NCBI GenBank assembly: GCA_037481875.1
Contig: JBBFKY010000008.1
Location: 90,691 to 154,690, forward strand
Direction of reading: 5' to 3'
DNA from: Desulfosoma sp.
Lineage (GTDB): Bacteria; Desulfobacterota; Syntrophobacteria; Syntrophobacterales; DSM-9756
DNA: 64,000 bases
Shown: positions 34,572-44,648 of the stretch, in pieces
How positions within the stretch are numbered: position 1 is the stretch's first letter
How the letters are laid out: each line of letters begins with the position of its first letter
Made by a program: the position numbers and the translations under genes
Notes under the pieces: model-generated
Database searches by the model: none
Seen by the model: only the letters and a program-made list of their open reading frames with translations
Told to the model about the DNA's origin: nothing

Positions 34572-36242
34572 ATTTTTTTTGAGGCCCAAAATTCCATGCT
34601 TGAGAAGCCAATCCACGTGCAGCAAAGCCGCCTGCCGGGAAAGTCCCAAAGAGTTTTTCACCATGAAAACGAGATCGTCGAGTCGATACCCCTTAGAAGC
34701 ATCGAGGCGGCGAATCAACGAGAGCACCTCTTTGCAAATGAATGATGAACTCTCCCCGTAAACGACGGGAACGAACCCCTCAGCCAATTGATCGAACCCA
34801 TAGGGGCTGACAGCAAACATTGTGTCTTCACGAAGTGTCTGAGTAGGGTAATGCCCAAAAATCTTCCTAAAATGGGGAGTAAGTATCGGCAACACTTGGT
34901 CTTTCGGTTGACTCCCGTTCCTCTCTCTCAGGGCGGCCTGCGCAAGTTCTTGCCAGAGATTTCCATATTCGGCGACAATGACAGACCATCGGTACCGCCC
35001 AGCTTCACATTGCCCAGCTTTTCCCATGGATTGCCTCGTCTCTTCCTGGGTCAACAGACAGGACAAGGCCTCCAGAAAGCTTTCCATGTCAAAGGCGACC
35101 TTTTGGGCTCGGTAATAACGAAGTACGGAAGAATCCAAAATGCCGGCAAGGTCTTCCCACGGTTCGGCTTCGGCGGAGGCGTAGGTCCGAACTAAAAATC
35201 CCGAAACACCCGGTTTGACCAGTTCACGATAGCCGTTGAAATCGGATGCGATGACCGGCAATCCATAGCTCATGGCTTCAAGGATCGTCAGGCCGAAAGT
35301 TTCCTGGTAGTTATCCACAAGAGAACAAAAAACGTCCGATGCCGCATAAAGTAGTTCTTTTCTCTCTAGAGAAACATTCGCTTCTATGCTGACGTGCGAG
35401 CCGATTCCTACATAGCGGCACAACTCGGAAACCAATCTAATGGCCTCTTTTTTCCCCGCTCCAGAGAGCACAAGACGGTACTTCCGGGAAAGCCCTTTCT
35501 CGCTAAACTTCCTGAACAGCCAAGCGCATCCCTCCAGGAACGGACTAAGATCCATTTTGCCTCGAACCGAAAACCGGCCAAGACACAAAACAACCACTTC
35601 GTCGAGTTTCCATCCCAACCGAAGGCGCGCTTCCTCTTTGTCCACAAGAGGCTTTTGCCGATCCGGAATTCCAAGAGGGATATGAACCAGGCGCGGTGCC
35701 TTTGGAAGAACCGCCTGAAAAGCTTCTTTGAATCGTTCTCGCAAGTAATCAAAGGTTTGGCTGAGCATCTTTTGTGCACAGAGGCTGGTACAGATGATTG
35801 CGTCATAGGGTTTGGGACATGCCAGCAAGAGGCTTAGGCACTTCGTATAGATGCTCAGGGTGTCCAGAGAATGCGTTACGCCCGTTACGGCAAAAGGAGC
35901 AATATCCAGGGCTCGATTTCGCCATTCCATCACGTAAGGCATATAAAAGGTGAAATCGCCATGATGCATGACATCGACGGGTTCACGGCGCAGTTCATCC
36001 CAAGCCAAGGCCTGAGGGATCGCCCTGGGTCTTGCCGGCGATTCCACAGGAGAGGTGAGATCATTCAGAAACCGACGCATCCTTTCGGTCTGAATTGTGT
36101 CCTGACAAAAAAAACGACATGATTTAAATCGCCCGTATCGAAAAAAGGCTTCGAGAAATTGCCTGTTGGCGGCAGGCATGCCCATTTTGTCCTGCCAAAA
36201 AAGATCATCGATCAGGAAAGGATCAAAACTTGCCCAATGCAT
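34569..36242 (-). CDS. GT-B fold glycosyltransferase (GT4-like) with C-terminal extension
   Basis: A 557-residue protein. The N-terminal half includes DVMHHGDFTFYMPYV. The donor-binding half has VVLCLGRFSVRGKMD and then ETFGLTILEAMSYGLPVIASD, the E-x7-E motif typical of GT4 enzymes. About 130 residues follow the catalytic part; the last 80 contain a helical region (LSRQAALLHVDWLLKHG) that looks like a winged-helix or coenzyme-PQQ-D-like domain. The gene is the last of the glycosyltransferase island before fliC, and its stop codon is inside the fliC promoter. Confidence 0.85.
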   Translation of the reverse strand: MHWASFDPFLIDDLFWQDKMGMPAANRQFLEAFFRYGRFKSCRFFCQDTIQTERMRRFLNDLTSPVESPARPRAIPQALAWDELRREPVDVMHHGDFTFYMPYVMEWRNRALDIAPFAVTGVTHSLDTLSIYTKCLSLLLACPKPYDAIICTSLCAQKMLSQTFDYLRERFKEAFQAVLPKAPRLVHIPLGIPDRQKPLVDKEEARLRLGWKLDEVVVLCLGRFSVRGKMDLSPFLEGCAWLFRKFSEKGLSRKYRLVLSGAGKKEAIRLVSELCRYVGIGSHVSIEANVSLERKELLYAASDVFCSLVDNYQETFGLTILEAMSYGLPVIASDFNGYRELVKPGVSGFLVRTYASAEAEPWEDLAGILDSSVLRYYRAQKVAFDMESFLEALSCLLTQEETRQSMGKAGQCEAGRYRWSVIVAEYGNLWQELAQAALRERNGSQPKDQVLPILTPHFRKIFGHYPTQTLREDTMFAVSPYGFDQLAEGFVPVVYGESSSFICKEVLSLIRRLDASKGYRLDDLVFMVKNSLGLSRQAALLHVDWLLKHGILGLKKN

Positions 36243-36267
36243 GCATCGTCATCCTCTACACCACGAG

Positions 36268-37716
36268 TCAGGCCCCACGTCCCAGCCGCTGACTGAGAAT
36301 CTCATAAGCCTTGACAACGGGGAAATCGTTGACTCCCTTGGCTACCAAGGACGCAAACACCCGCAAAGCCCTTCGATCGGCCCCGAGTTGCCAGTAAGTA
36401 TTGCCTAGTTTGATCGCCGCTTCGATATTGTCGGGTTCCTTGACCAAGGCTTTCTGAAAAGCTTTTACAGCCAAATGAAGCTTATTTTCCTGTTTGAGGA
36501 GGCTTCCATAACGGGTCCACCCCAAGGTCGAGAGAGCATACCCTCCCCAATCACGATGAAAAGCCTCAGAAGCAAGGTGCCACTGACCGTTTTCCACAGC
36601 CAGACAACCCAACTGCTCCCATACTTGATAACGCACGGCTTCGTCCTGCAAGACCTCCACACATCGAGAACAGGCTTCGATGCCTCCAACATGATAGAGA
36701 CTATAGGCCTGATGGCTGATGAGGTCAGCTACGTTGAGTTGTGGCCATGGAAGTCGCGTAACTACGTGACGGCTGAGATCGACGCTTTGGAAATAACGAA
36801 GTGCCTCTTTGTGACGATTTAAGCGCTGAGCCAGCCGACCAAGGCGAAAAAGCAGATAAGGATAGGGGCATGGAAAACCATTCAGCTGTAAAAGATACCT
36901 TTCAGCTTTTTGAGGATTTTTTTGATCCAAATGGGTTTCCGCACAAAAGAGAACGGCATCCCAAATAAAGGGCTCAAGGGCTTGGCTTTGAGTCGGCGTA
37001 GCGCAGAATTTCTTCTTTTTTAAAATGCTAAGACATGCTTCCATGCAGTTGAGGGCCTGCTCGTAATCCTCAAGAACATGATAGGAGATCGCGAGATAAT
37101 ACTGTATCGTTTCATCTTTTTGAGTGTCTTCACAATCATTTTGCGCTTTGTGGAGCAAATCAATATTTCTTCGGATTTTTGACTTCAACACATATGGGTT
37201 TGTATATCCATGATGTTCAATAACTATGTCCGTATCGACCAAGGGAATTCCAAGTCGTTCCAAAGCATGATCCAGTCTTTCATGGATGATGCCTTGAAAT
37301 CTGACACCCGGAAGATTAGGAACACAGCGAATCTGCATCAAGGAAGCAAATGGTTTCCCATGTCGAATATCTTTAAGCACGAAACAATAAGCTCGGCCAT
37401 CCAATAGAGTTTTAAGACGTCGAATTTTTTCTACGTTTTCGAGGTCCACACGATCGTCGGCATCGAGCCATAGAAGGTAACGCCCTCGAGCCCTTGCCAG
37501 CGAAGCGTTTCGGGCTGCAGAAAAATCATCATGCCAGGGGTAATCGGCCACCACATGCGCATATTTTTCGGCGATGGCCCGAGTCTCATCGATCGATCCC
37601 GTATCCACAACCACGATTTCATCGGCAAAGAGTCTGAAGTTTTGAAGCGCCTCTTCCAGCTGATGAGCTTCATTGCGCACAATCATGCAGACGGAAAGTG
37701 CTACAGGACAATCCAT
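36268..37716 (-). CDS. GT2 glycosyltransferase fused to TPR-like repeats
   Basis: A 482-residue protein. Residues 1-230 are a GT-A (family 2) domain: LSVCMIVRNEA, EIVVVDTGSIDETRAIAEKY, and a LLWLDADD motif for the divalent metal. The C-terminal 250 residues are helical repeats of TPR type (LLFRLGRLAQRLNRHKEALR; AVKAFQKALVKEPDN). A similar protein is encoded just upstream with a 47-base overlap; both share the IVxVDTGSxDxT block. The TPR part may bind the protein acceptor. FlmG of Caulobacter is a precedent for TPR-linked flagellin glycosylation, though it has a different transferase fold. Confidence 0.87.
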   Translation of the reverse strand: MDCPVALSVCMIVRNEAHQLEEALQNFRLFADEIVVVDTGSIDETRAIAEKYAHVVADYPWHDDFSAARNASLARARGRYLLWLDADDRVDLENVEKIRRLKTLLDGRAYCFVLKDIRHGKPFASLMQIRCVPNLPGVRFQGIIHERLDHALERLGIPLVDTDIVIEHHGYTNPYVLKSKIRRNIDLLHKAQNDCEDTQKDETIQYYLAISYHVLEDYEQALNCMEACLSILKKKKFCATPTQSQALEPFIWDAVLFCAETHLDQKNPQKAERYLLQLNGFPCPYPYLLFRLGRLAQRLNRHKEALRYFQSVDLSRHVVTRLPWPQLNVADLISHQAYSLYHVGGIEACSRCVEVLQDEAVRYQVWEQLGCLAVENGQWHLASEAFHRDWGGYALSTLGWTRYGSLLKQENKLHLAVKAFQKALVKEPDNIEAAIKLGNTYWQLGADRRALRVFASLVAKGVNDFPVVKAYEILSQRLGRGA

Positions 37717-39058
37717 CATTGTTATTACCCTTGGTTTTGGAAAATCTTTGAGCCTGCCATGCCTGGATCAGTGTAGCCGTGGCTCGGCCCGCTGCGTCCT
37801 TGAGAAACTTTCCTGGATACTTTCGATAAAGTGCCAGGGCTTTTGTTGGACACCCGCTCCGAAAGAACGCGTATGCCAGGGGCGGAGCGAGATCCTCCAT
37901 CGGCAATCCTCGCTTGAAAGCTTTTAGCAAACACTCCACTGCTTGCTCATAAGCTCCACAGTGAAGAAGACTCAGACCTTCGTGCGCTAAAAGCTCAGCC
38001 CTTTCGTCAATAGACTTTCGATACCTTCGAAAAAACTGAACCGCCAAGGCTTCTTCACCTGCTTCTCTCGCGGCAACCGCTAAAATTCCAAGCAGGGCAT
38101 TCTCTTTGTAAAAATGCTCCTGAGTCAAAGCCGTTCGGCGCTGCACAACAGGCAAGCGACCAAACTGATAGGCTTGCCACAAGAAAGGGAAGGCTTCTTT
38201 ATAGCGTCTCTGGAAAAAAAGACTTAGGCCGAGATAAAGTCGGGCTGTGTTTTGTTGGGGAATTTGTGCCAAGGATTCTCGCGCATACCTTTCAGTGAGA
38301 GGGTAGTCCTGGTCGGAGTAAGCATTAAGACTAAGGAGGTTAAGGATCATGCATTCTAGAATTTTTGTTGGAGGTTTTAACGCATAGGCCATTTTCAGGG
38401 ATCGCAAAGCCTCTTTTCGCCGCCCAAGCCCGTAAAGGGTGTAGCCTACCAAGTAATGAGAGACGGCATCTTGAGGGTTCAGCGCCAACTGTTCCTGAAG
38501 GATTTCCAGGTTTCGAACAAGCTTTGCGCGCATTCCTTCTTCGGAGATCGCATATCCATAGTGGTTAATGACAAAGGAAGCTGAAACGATCTTTCGCCCC
38601 ATACGCAGAAGCCATGGGTCCACCCCTTCATGGGCTTTTCCCTCAAAACGAATGCCGTCTAATTTTCGAAACAGTCTTACGGCATGATGAACATCAAAGG
38701 AGCCATCTTGATGAAAGTTTCGGATTGGAACAAGGAAAGCATCCCCGTCTGTCCTGAAACACTCGGTCTTTAGCTCGATCTTCTTTGCGGGAAGAACCAA
38801 TTCTTCGTCGGCATCCAACCACAAGACCCAGGGACCTTGAGTCAGAGACAAAGCATAATTCCTGGCTTCCGAAAAATCGCCGGTCCAAGAAAAAAAGAAA
38901 AGTTTGGTCCCATAACGCCGTGCAATCTCGAGAGTCCCGTCCGTAGATCCCGTATCCACGATGACGATCTCATCCACAGACGTTCGAACACTTTCCAGAC
39001 AGCGAGCTAAATTTTTCTCCTCATTCTTGACAATCATGGACAACGAGATGGTCTGCAT
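37670..39058 (-). CDS. GT2 glycosyltransferase fused to TPR-like repeats
   Basis: A 462-residue paralogue of the downstream gene. The GT-A domain has ISLSMIVKNEEKNLARCLESV, EIVIVDTGSTDGTLEIARRY and VLWLDADEE. Beyond residue 200, TPR-like helices follow (AVSHYLVGYTLYGLGRRKEAL; ARLYLGLSLFFQRRYKEAF). The same N-terminal signature (SMIVKNEE) is widespread in proteins annotated as SunS-like or tetratricopeptide glycosyltransferases. Its end overlaps the next gene start by 47 bases. The acceptor is unknown. Confidence 0.87.
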   Translation of the reverse strand: MQTISLSMIVKNEEKNLARCLESVRTSVDEIVIVDTGSTDGTLEIARRYGTKLFFFSWTGDFSEARNYALSLTQGPWVLWLDADEELVLPAKKIELKTECFRTDGDAFLVPIRNFHQDGSFDVHHAVRLFRKLDGIRFEGKAHEGVDPWLLRMGRKIVSASFVINHYGYAISEEGMRAKLVRNLEILQEQLALNPQDAVSHYLVGYTLYGLGRRKEALRSLKMAYALKPPTKILECMILNLLSLNAYSDQDYPLTERYARESLAQIPQQNTARLYLGLSLFFQRRYKEAFPFLWQAYQFGRLPVVQRRTALTQEHFYKENALLGILAVAAREAGEEALAVQFFRRYRKSIDERAELLAHEGLSLLHCGAYEQAVECLLKAFKRGLPMEDLAPPLAYAFFRSGCPTKALALYRKYPGKFLKDAAGRATATLIQAWQAQRFSKTKGNNNDGLSCSTFRLHDCAQ

Positions 39059-39237
39059 GCCGTCGACTCCGCAAAAATTTCAAGACAGGTGGGGCGCCAC
39101 TCCATCCCCTTGATGTATGCACGGCTCTTGCCTCTTGAACACCAGTGCGTGGCAGCTCTACAGACGGTTGGAAGCGCATCCGATGGACCGAAAATGACCG
39201 TTTTCTCCTCAACAACATTGGCTGAGTCCCTCGGCAC
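39034..39237 (-). CDS. possible small protein between glycosyltransferase genes
   Basis: A 67-residue frame fills the 185-base gap between two glycosyltransferase genes, begins six bases after one stop and overlaps the next start by 25 bases, as in a coupled operon. It includes VVEEKTVIFGPSDALPTVC and several cysteines. I recognise no family and see no strong ribosome binding site. It may equally be chance coding potential. Confidence 0.25.
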   Translation of the reverse strand: MPRDSANVVEEKTVIFGPSDALPTVCRAATHWCSRGKSRAYIKGMEWRPTCLEIFAESTACRPSRCP

Positions 39238-39243
39238 CGGACA

Positions 39244-40830
39244 TCAACCAAGGTATTGCAGAATCCAGGCCATTCGTTGATCCATGGTGTGATCTTTCAA
39301 AACCCTCTCATGGCCGGCCCTTGCAATACTCACTCGCTCCTCAGGGTTTCTAATGTAATGATGTATCAATTTCCTTATTTCTTGGCGATTGCGGTAAACA
39401 ACCACGTCACGCCCTATATCGAACAGTTCACCTATGGCAGGAGAATGTTCCGCCAGAACAAAGGCTTGGCACGCCAAAACATCAAAAACTCGCATGGTCA
39501 CAATGTCGTTCTGATAAGCTCGTGCTATGTCCAGGTTAATCCATGAAGCGTTATATATTTTGGTAAGCTCCAAACCATGCTTGGCAGGACCTTGATAGAC
39601 GGAAGGTGGGCACATCTCGGCCCATCCGTCATCACCCCAAATCTTGCACCCATAGGGCATTTCAAGAACCTCGCCAACGATTCTTCGACGATGAGCCGAT
39701 GCTTTCTCTTCAGCCGCACATAAGCCCAGATCCAAAAGACGGCCGTCATGGCCGGGAACCGGTCGGCTCAAGTTCGTTGCTTCTTCCGGATTCAAACCAT
39801 GCAAAAGACATGTTTCTTCAAACAGACGTCTCAAGGTTTGCGCCTGTGCCAGCATGGAACTTCCCACAAAGGAGATGGGCGCTTCATAACGCTCCAGTTC
39901 TTCCTTAGAGAGCATCATGGGGTAGCGCCGTCTAGGGTTGGTGGCTAAGGGAAGATACTCTACGGCTTGGTAGCCGGATTCCTTGTAGTGAGGAATGCGC
40001 GCCTTGCGATACGTAAAAATTTTCGTCGTGGTAGCTTTCGTTTTGTGGGGTTTTAAACGTTCCACCGTCGGATCAATCTCCCACGCGACATAGTTCATGC
40101 CGATATCCTCACACAAGGAGGCCAAGCCAGGGATGAAATTGATGCTCAGGACAAAGCGGGGATCAAAGGTTTTGATCTGACGCCTGGTCTCTTCGAGGGA
40201 AACCTGTTGAGGATCCCATAGCCACACGTGACATCCCAGTTGCTGCAAGGCGTCCGCGACATCATCAATGAAAAGACCGCCCGCAGCCACGAGAACACGT
40301 CGTGGAGAGTCGGTGTTTATCCGAAGCCGTTCCCAATGGGGCCTATAAGCGCTTTGAAGCCATGGATGGTAAAAGATACGGAAATTCTCAGCCTCTTGGC
40401 GCCACCAGGGAATTACATCAGCACCAAGAAGCAAGGAGAGGTTTCTTGTCAGCAGCGGACGGCTGAAATCATGCAAAGATAGGCACATGCGCAAAAGCCA
40501 GGGGTCTTGCTCGTATGCGACAATACGACGCTCCCTTGGGATTTTCTTGAGCAACAGGGCCAATTCATAGCCAAGCCCGACACCAAAACAAAAAACATTC
40601 CACCTTTCCTGCGCGACAAATTCCTCCACTGCCTTTTCTGCGCTTTTAACCGGATTTTCGAGACACTGAACGGGAATATTCAGCCGGGTGAACCGAGCCG
40701 TCAGTTCACCCGATGGGGATGGAAACAATTCTATATGGTCACTTCCAACAGGTTCGCAAAGCCTCAGAGCCAACGACGGGTTTTGAAAGGCCAAAGCCTT
40801 GAGATTGCGTTGAAGAAGCCCCGAATCCAT
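39244..40830 (-). CDS. CgeB-like glycosyltransferase with Maf/DUF115-like N-terminus
   Basis: A 528-residue protein. The N-terminal 180 residues contain FCFGVGLGYELALLLKK followed by IVAYEQDPWLL. This resembles the opening of motility accessory factor (Maf/DUF115) proteins, which modify flagellins. The C-terminal half has the CgeB/GT-B pattern: FVLSINFIPGL, ISFVGSSM, RVFDVLACQAFVLAEHSPAI and VVYRNRQEIRKLI. The assignment of the N-terminal part is tentative. It sits between a TPR gene and the GT2-TPR genes in the island upstream of fliC. Confidence 0.78.
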   Translation of the reverse strand: MDSGLLQRNLKALAFQNPSLALRLCEPVGSDHIELFPSPSGELTARFTRLNIPVQCLENPVKSAEKAVEEFVAQERWNVFCFGVGLGYELALLLKKIPRERRIVAYEQDPWLLRMCLSLHDFSRPLLTRNLSLLLGADVIPWWRQEAENFRIFYHPWLQSAYRPHWERLRINTDSPRRVLVAAGGLFIDDVADALQQLGCHVWLWDPQQVSLEETRRQIKTFDPRFVLSINFIPGLASLCEDIGMNYVAWEIDPTVERLKPHKTKATTTKIFTYRKARIPHYKESGYQAVEYLPLATNPRRRYPMMLSKEELERYEAPISFVGSSMLAQAQTLRRLFEETCLLHGLNPEEATNLSRPVPGHDGRLLDLGLCAAEEKASAHRRRIVGEVLEMPYGCKIWGDDGWAEMCPPSVYQGPAKHGLELTKIYNASWINLDIARAYQNDIVTMRVFDVLACQAFVLAEHSPAIGELFDIGRDVVVYRNRQEIRKLIHHYIRNPEERVSIARAGHERVLKDHTMDQRMAWILQYLG

Positions 40831-40856
40831 AATTTTTAGGACCAGGAAGGTATTCC

Positions 40857-41996
40857 TTAAAGCGCCGATCCCTGGAAGACGGCCAAATCCTCCAGAGAAG
40901 CCGAGCCGTTAGAGATCGGCTCATCGTCTTTTTGGCAAATTGTTTGAAGAGCTTCGGCGGCCTGTTTGTGGGAAGGATCCACTTCCAAAGCGGCTCGAAA
41001 CATTTCCATCGCTTCTTCATGGCGATTGAGGTTTTGTTCCAAAAGCCCCAGCCCATAATAAGCGTCCGCCAAATGGCTTGAAATTTTTAAAGCCCGTCCG
41101 TAGGCTCCAATGGCCCCTTGGTAATCCCCAAGATCTGCCAGCTTACGGCCCATTTCCACATAGACATGGGCCACCTTTTCGGACAAACCATCCCCATTCC
41201 AAGACGTAGCCAAAGCTTGAACAAAGCGTCGGTAATCTGACCAGGCTTCCTCGTCATTTCCATGACGGCTCAAATAAATTTGAAGAAGATCGGCCGCCGT
41301 CTCCCACTGGGACAAATCGCCCAAAGCACGAGCACTGTTCAAAAGGATTTCGCCGTCCAGAGGATCCACATCCAAGGCTTTTTGAAAATATTCCAAAGCG
41401 GCTGTGGTGTTTCCTTGTTGCCAGGCAACAACACCCAGATTGTTCAAAGCCTTGGCATTGCCGGGATCCTTTTCGTACGCCAATTCAAAACATACCTTAG
41501 CCCTGTCAAACTTTTGTCTCAAAAACTCTTCTTCTCCAACCCGTACGAGGACCTGGCTTTCGGATTCCTCTCGATCGCTTCGTTGAGGCTGCCCCACAGG
41601 GCTCGTAACCACCGATGAGAAACTCACGTGCTGAGTCAGGAACCGGCTCAGCCTGTCTTTGGCCTCAAGATCCCAGGGATTTCGCTCCATATAAGCCGAC
41701 AGAATGTCTTCCGCGTCTTTTTGACGACCCACGGCGACGAAAACCTTGAGGAGGGCTTCGATTACCTGCACATCGTCTTGATCCAGCATGAGCGCTTTTT
41801 CCAGGGCTTCAAGGGCCTCGCGGCGTTTTCCTGCCTCCCACAGAACCGATCCCAATCGAGCCAAGATAGCGGTATCATATGGGGCTTCTGCCGAAGACTT
41901 TCGCAAGAGCGCCTCCGCTTCGTCCCATCGCCTGATGTCTATCCATCTTTTCAGAAGATCCTCATTAACGCGCTTCGCTTCTTCACCCTCCCACAT
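40857..41996 (-). CDS. TPR-repeat protein
   Basis: A 379-residue soluble protein with about eight tetratricopeptide repeats in two blocks: residues 10-110 (LARLGSVLWEAGKRREALEA) and 150-365 (ALNNLGVVAWQQGNTTAALE; ADAYYGLGLLEQNLNRHEEA). No catalytic domain is present. It is the first gene of the five-gene glycosyltransferase operon that ends at fliC. A sigma-54-like element lies upstream. It may hold the transferases and their acceptor together. Confidence 0.88.
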   Translation of the reverse strand: MWEGEEAKRVNEDLLKRWIDIRRWDEAEALLRKSSAEAPYDTAILARLGSVLWEAGKRREALEALEKALMLDQDDVQVIEALLKVFVAVGRQKDAEDILSAYMERNPWDLEAKDRLSRFLTQHVSFSSVVTSPVGQPQRSDREESESQVLVRVGEEEFLRQKFDRAKVCFELAYEKDPGNAKALNNLGVVAWQQGNTTAALEYFQKALDVDPLDGEILLNSARALGDLSQWETAADLLQIYLSRHGNDEEAWSDYRRFVQALATSWNGDGLSEKVAHVYVEMGRKLADLGDYQGAIGAYGRALKISSHLADAYYGLGLLEQNLNRHEEAMEMFRAALEVDPSHKQAAEALQTICQKDDEPISNGSASLEDLAVFQGSAL

Positions 41997-42054
41997 GGGT
42001 CACCCTCCCTTTTTTCTTAGACTTCACTTCAGAGTCATTCGCAAAACATTCTGA

Positions 42055-42071
42055 TGCGATATTGATGCCAA
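42055..42071 (-). promoter_or_regulatory. sigma-54-like -24/-12 element upstream of the TPR gene
   Basis: On the minus strand TTGGCATCAATATCGCA has GG and GC 12 bases apart; the -12 box is TCGC rather than TTGC. It lies about 60 bases from the TPR start. The gap 41997-42262 also carries half of the dispersed palindrome (GGCCACCCCTACA near 42104) and a GAGTGT/ACACTC hairpin near 42159-42180. Confidence 0.33.
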
Positions 42072-42262
42072 GTTCCTAGATTTCATGCACATTAAAAGTT
42101 AAAGGCCACCCCTACAAAGCATAACCCTTGGATCGTCTTGACCTGTTGCATGACGAGTGTTGAAAAAATGACACTCTTGGAGTCGTCCAAAGCAGGAACA
42201 GCTTGAATACAACGAGTGCTTGTTGAAAGCCCAGGCGAACTGAAACGGAGCTTTCTTGTCAT

Positions 42263-44611
42263 TCAGCGAAAACGAAACCTAGCGATGGGTTTTTGGACGA
42301 GCAAGCAAATTCTCGCTAGAATTAAATCTGTAATTCTCTTCCAGTTGTAATGTTGAAGAACGTGATCGCATGCCGTTTGAGCTTTTTGCTTTGCTTCTTC
42401 GAAGTTCTCATAAACGTGAAGCAAAAGCTTTTGGAGCTCCTCTAGATCCGGCTCGAGGACCCATCCAGCCCCGCTGGCAAATTGAATGGTTGGTGCAGTG
42501 AAGGCTCGGCGAGTTGCTTTAATTTTATAAGTAAATTCAGGCTTGCAAAAATCGTCCGTAGCCCCCCCCTCTGTCACGATCACTGGGACGCCGCAAGCCA
42601 TCGCTTCTAGGACCGGCATGCCAAATCCCTCTCCACGATAAGGGTGCACCAGGCAGTTACATGCTTTGTACAAACGGGGCATCAAACTTTCATCGAGATC
42701 TTCGTCGATATATAAAATCTCGGGTGCCCTCGGATCCTTTTGCAAAGCTTGAATGGCGCTGATAAGCCCCTGGCCCTTGTAGAATGAATTTTGCCCAAAG
42801 TCCTTGACAACAAGTGTGACATCATCTGACCTTGTAAACACATTCCTATAAGCAGTAAGCAAGACATCTATTCCTTTACGCCAAATGGTTCCGCCAACAA
42901 ATAGAAATTTGAACGTTTTCTTAGTCTTTAACGGCAGAGGCTCCACGACCTGATTGTAAGTATTAGGATTAATCCCAAGAGGAAGAAAATGAAGACGTTC
43001 CGGAGGAACCCCGCTCGACACATAGGTTTTCCAAACATGCCTGCTAGGAACCCATAATTCATCAACAAGAGTACTCATAGGTTTCACCCAGTCATACGGC
43101 AGTCGACCATATTCCCAATGTTGAATCATGACCCAATGTCCTCGCTCAGGAGGTGTAAAATTCGGCGGCCACTCATGTCGTACGTGGACACATGGGTTCA
43201 TGCCGCCGCTTCGATAAAAATACCGCATAAGTTTCCGAATGTTGATGTCATTCTTTAATGAAAGCTGTCGATAATCCTTTGGTATTAGAGAAAGGAACAC
43301 TTCTTGCCGGTCCGAGAGGTTGAGACAAATTTCCCTGTTTATATTGGCCAGAGAGCTGTAGACAAGCTGGGGACCTTCCCACACGACCTCCACGCGAGAA
43401 TTCTCTTGGGCTAAGCTCGTCATCCCTTTCAACTCAAAATGGGAACGGGGCATGTAAGATGTGATGGCTTCCAGACGATCCAAAGCTTTGTTCGCGGCCG
43501 CCTCCCAACTCCAGTTTTTGACAACATCTACTCGAGCTTGCAAAGCTTTTGATCGAGCCTCCGCTGAATGTTCATAAACGTGACGGAGCTGGGTTTTTAA
43601 ACTGTCCAGGGAAGGTGAAGCCCAAAGGTGCCCCCGATAGAACTCGAATTCCATTTCACCACCAACCTCTTCAAGCCCATTGATCTCTACCAAATAAGAA
43701 TTCTTGTCATTCATGAACGCTAAATTCCCCCCCCATCGAGTGCCGATGGCTGGCAGGCCACAGGCCATGGCTTCCATGTATGGTCGCCCCCAGCCTTCTC
43801 CACGGGAAGGAAGAACAAAAGCATCGGCGGTGGCGTACAATCGCGGCATGAGCTTTGCCGGGATCTGGTCTCCCAGGACAATGATTGGAGCTATATCGAA
43901 AGGAGACGCACCTAGCTGTCGTTGCAGGAATTGATGTATCCTCTCGTGGATCACATATTTCACATTTATGGAGTCCACCGCGTTTATGGGATACGTCCTT
44001 AAAATAAGACAAACATCTTCGTGGGGTGCAAAGACTTCGGCCCAAGCTTTGAGTAACAGGTCCCATCCCTTGCGATATGTCCACTCAAAGACGGAAAGAA
44101 AAGCAAATGAACGTTTGCCCGGGATCAAAAGCGGCTTGAAACCGGGTCTAAAGAATTCCGAATCGATTCCTTGCGGTACCACGTGTATTGGAGTCCTTAC
44201 GCCACTTCGAAGAAATGTTTCCACATTAAATGGCGTAGGCACCCAGATTTCATCCATCTCGTCGCATTTCTCGACCCACGAGGCAGGAATCCGGTCGGTC
44301 TCGAAAACCGTCCTTCCAATGTTAAAAATAGCTCTTTCGTCGCGATGAAAGGCATAAGCAGGGACCTGATCCAGATTTATGTATTCTTTGGATAAAGCCG
44401 TTTTCTGAAGCCTTCCAAATAGTTCCCGATCCTCCTTGTTCATCCCCTTGATAAACTCGCTGGAGAATCGGCCTACCGGCTCCACACGGAGAGGCCAGCC
44501 ATGCTGAATAGCTTTAATCAAATGCCGTGCTTCATCACCATACCCACTGGGATCGTAGATGGGCGCTTTCCAAAAGACCACGGGCTGACAGTCACGAAAC
44601 ACCTTTCTCAT
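42263..44611 (-). CDS. double GT-B glycosyltransferase
   Basis: A 782-residue protein with two GT4-type domains in tandem. Domain 1 (about 10-400) has FLSVFEWTYRKGWDLLLKAW and AFVLPSRGEGWGRPYMEAMA. Domain 2 (about 410-782) has FKFLFVGGTIWRKGIDVLL and LVHPYRGEGFGMPVLEAMAC. Each carries its own E-x7-E motif, so both may be active. Domain 1 is clearly related to the C-terminal domain of the 1017-residue protein encoded upstream (shared VFETDRIPASW / TFETDRLPSGW and EIWVPTPFN / EIWVPSTFN). A bifunctional enzyme adding two sugars in turn is plausible. Confidence 0.88.
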   Translation of the reverse strand: MRKVFRDCQPVVFWKAPIYDPSGYGDEARHLIKAIQHGWPLRVEPVGRFSSEFIKGMNKEDRELFGRLQKTALSKEYINLDQVPAYAFHRDERAIFNIGRTVFETDRIPASWVEKCDEMDEIWVPTPFNVETFLRSGVRTPIHVVPQGIDSEFFRPGFKPLLIPGKRSFAFLSVFEWTYRKGWDLLLKAWAEVFAPHEDVCLILRTYPINAVDSINVKYVIHERIHQFLQRQLGASPFDIAPIIVLGDQIPAKLMPRLYATADAFVLPSRGEGWGRPYMEAMACGLPAIGTRWGGNLAFMNDKNSYLVEINGLEEVGGEMEFEFYRGHLWASPSLDSLKTQLRHVYEHSAEARSKALQARVDVVKNWSWEAAANKALDRLEAITSYMPRSHFELKGMTSLAQENSRVEVVWEGPQLVYSSLANINREICLNLSDRQEVFLSLIPKDYRQLSLKNDINIRKLMRYFYRSGGMNPCVHVRHEWPPNFTPPERGHWVMIQHWEYGRLPYDWVKPMSTLVDELWVPSRHVWKTYVSSGVPPERLHFLPLGINPNTYNQVVEPLPLKTKKTFKFLFVGGTIWRKGIDVLLTAYRNVFTRSDDVTLVVKDFGQNSFYKGQGLISAIQALQKDPRAPEILYIDEDLDESLMPRLYKACNCLVHPYRGEGFGMPVLEAMACGVPVIVTEGGATDDFCKPEFTYKIKATRRAFTAPTIQFASGAGWVLEPDLEELQKLLLHVYENFEEAKQKAQTACDHVLQHYNWKRITDLILARICLLVQKPIARFRFR

Positions 44612-44648
44612 CGCCCCTCCTAAGAGTTTTCCTCAGGTGTCACCGTTC

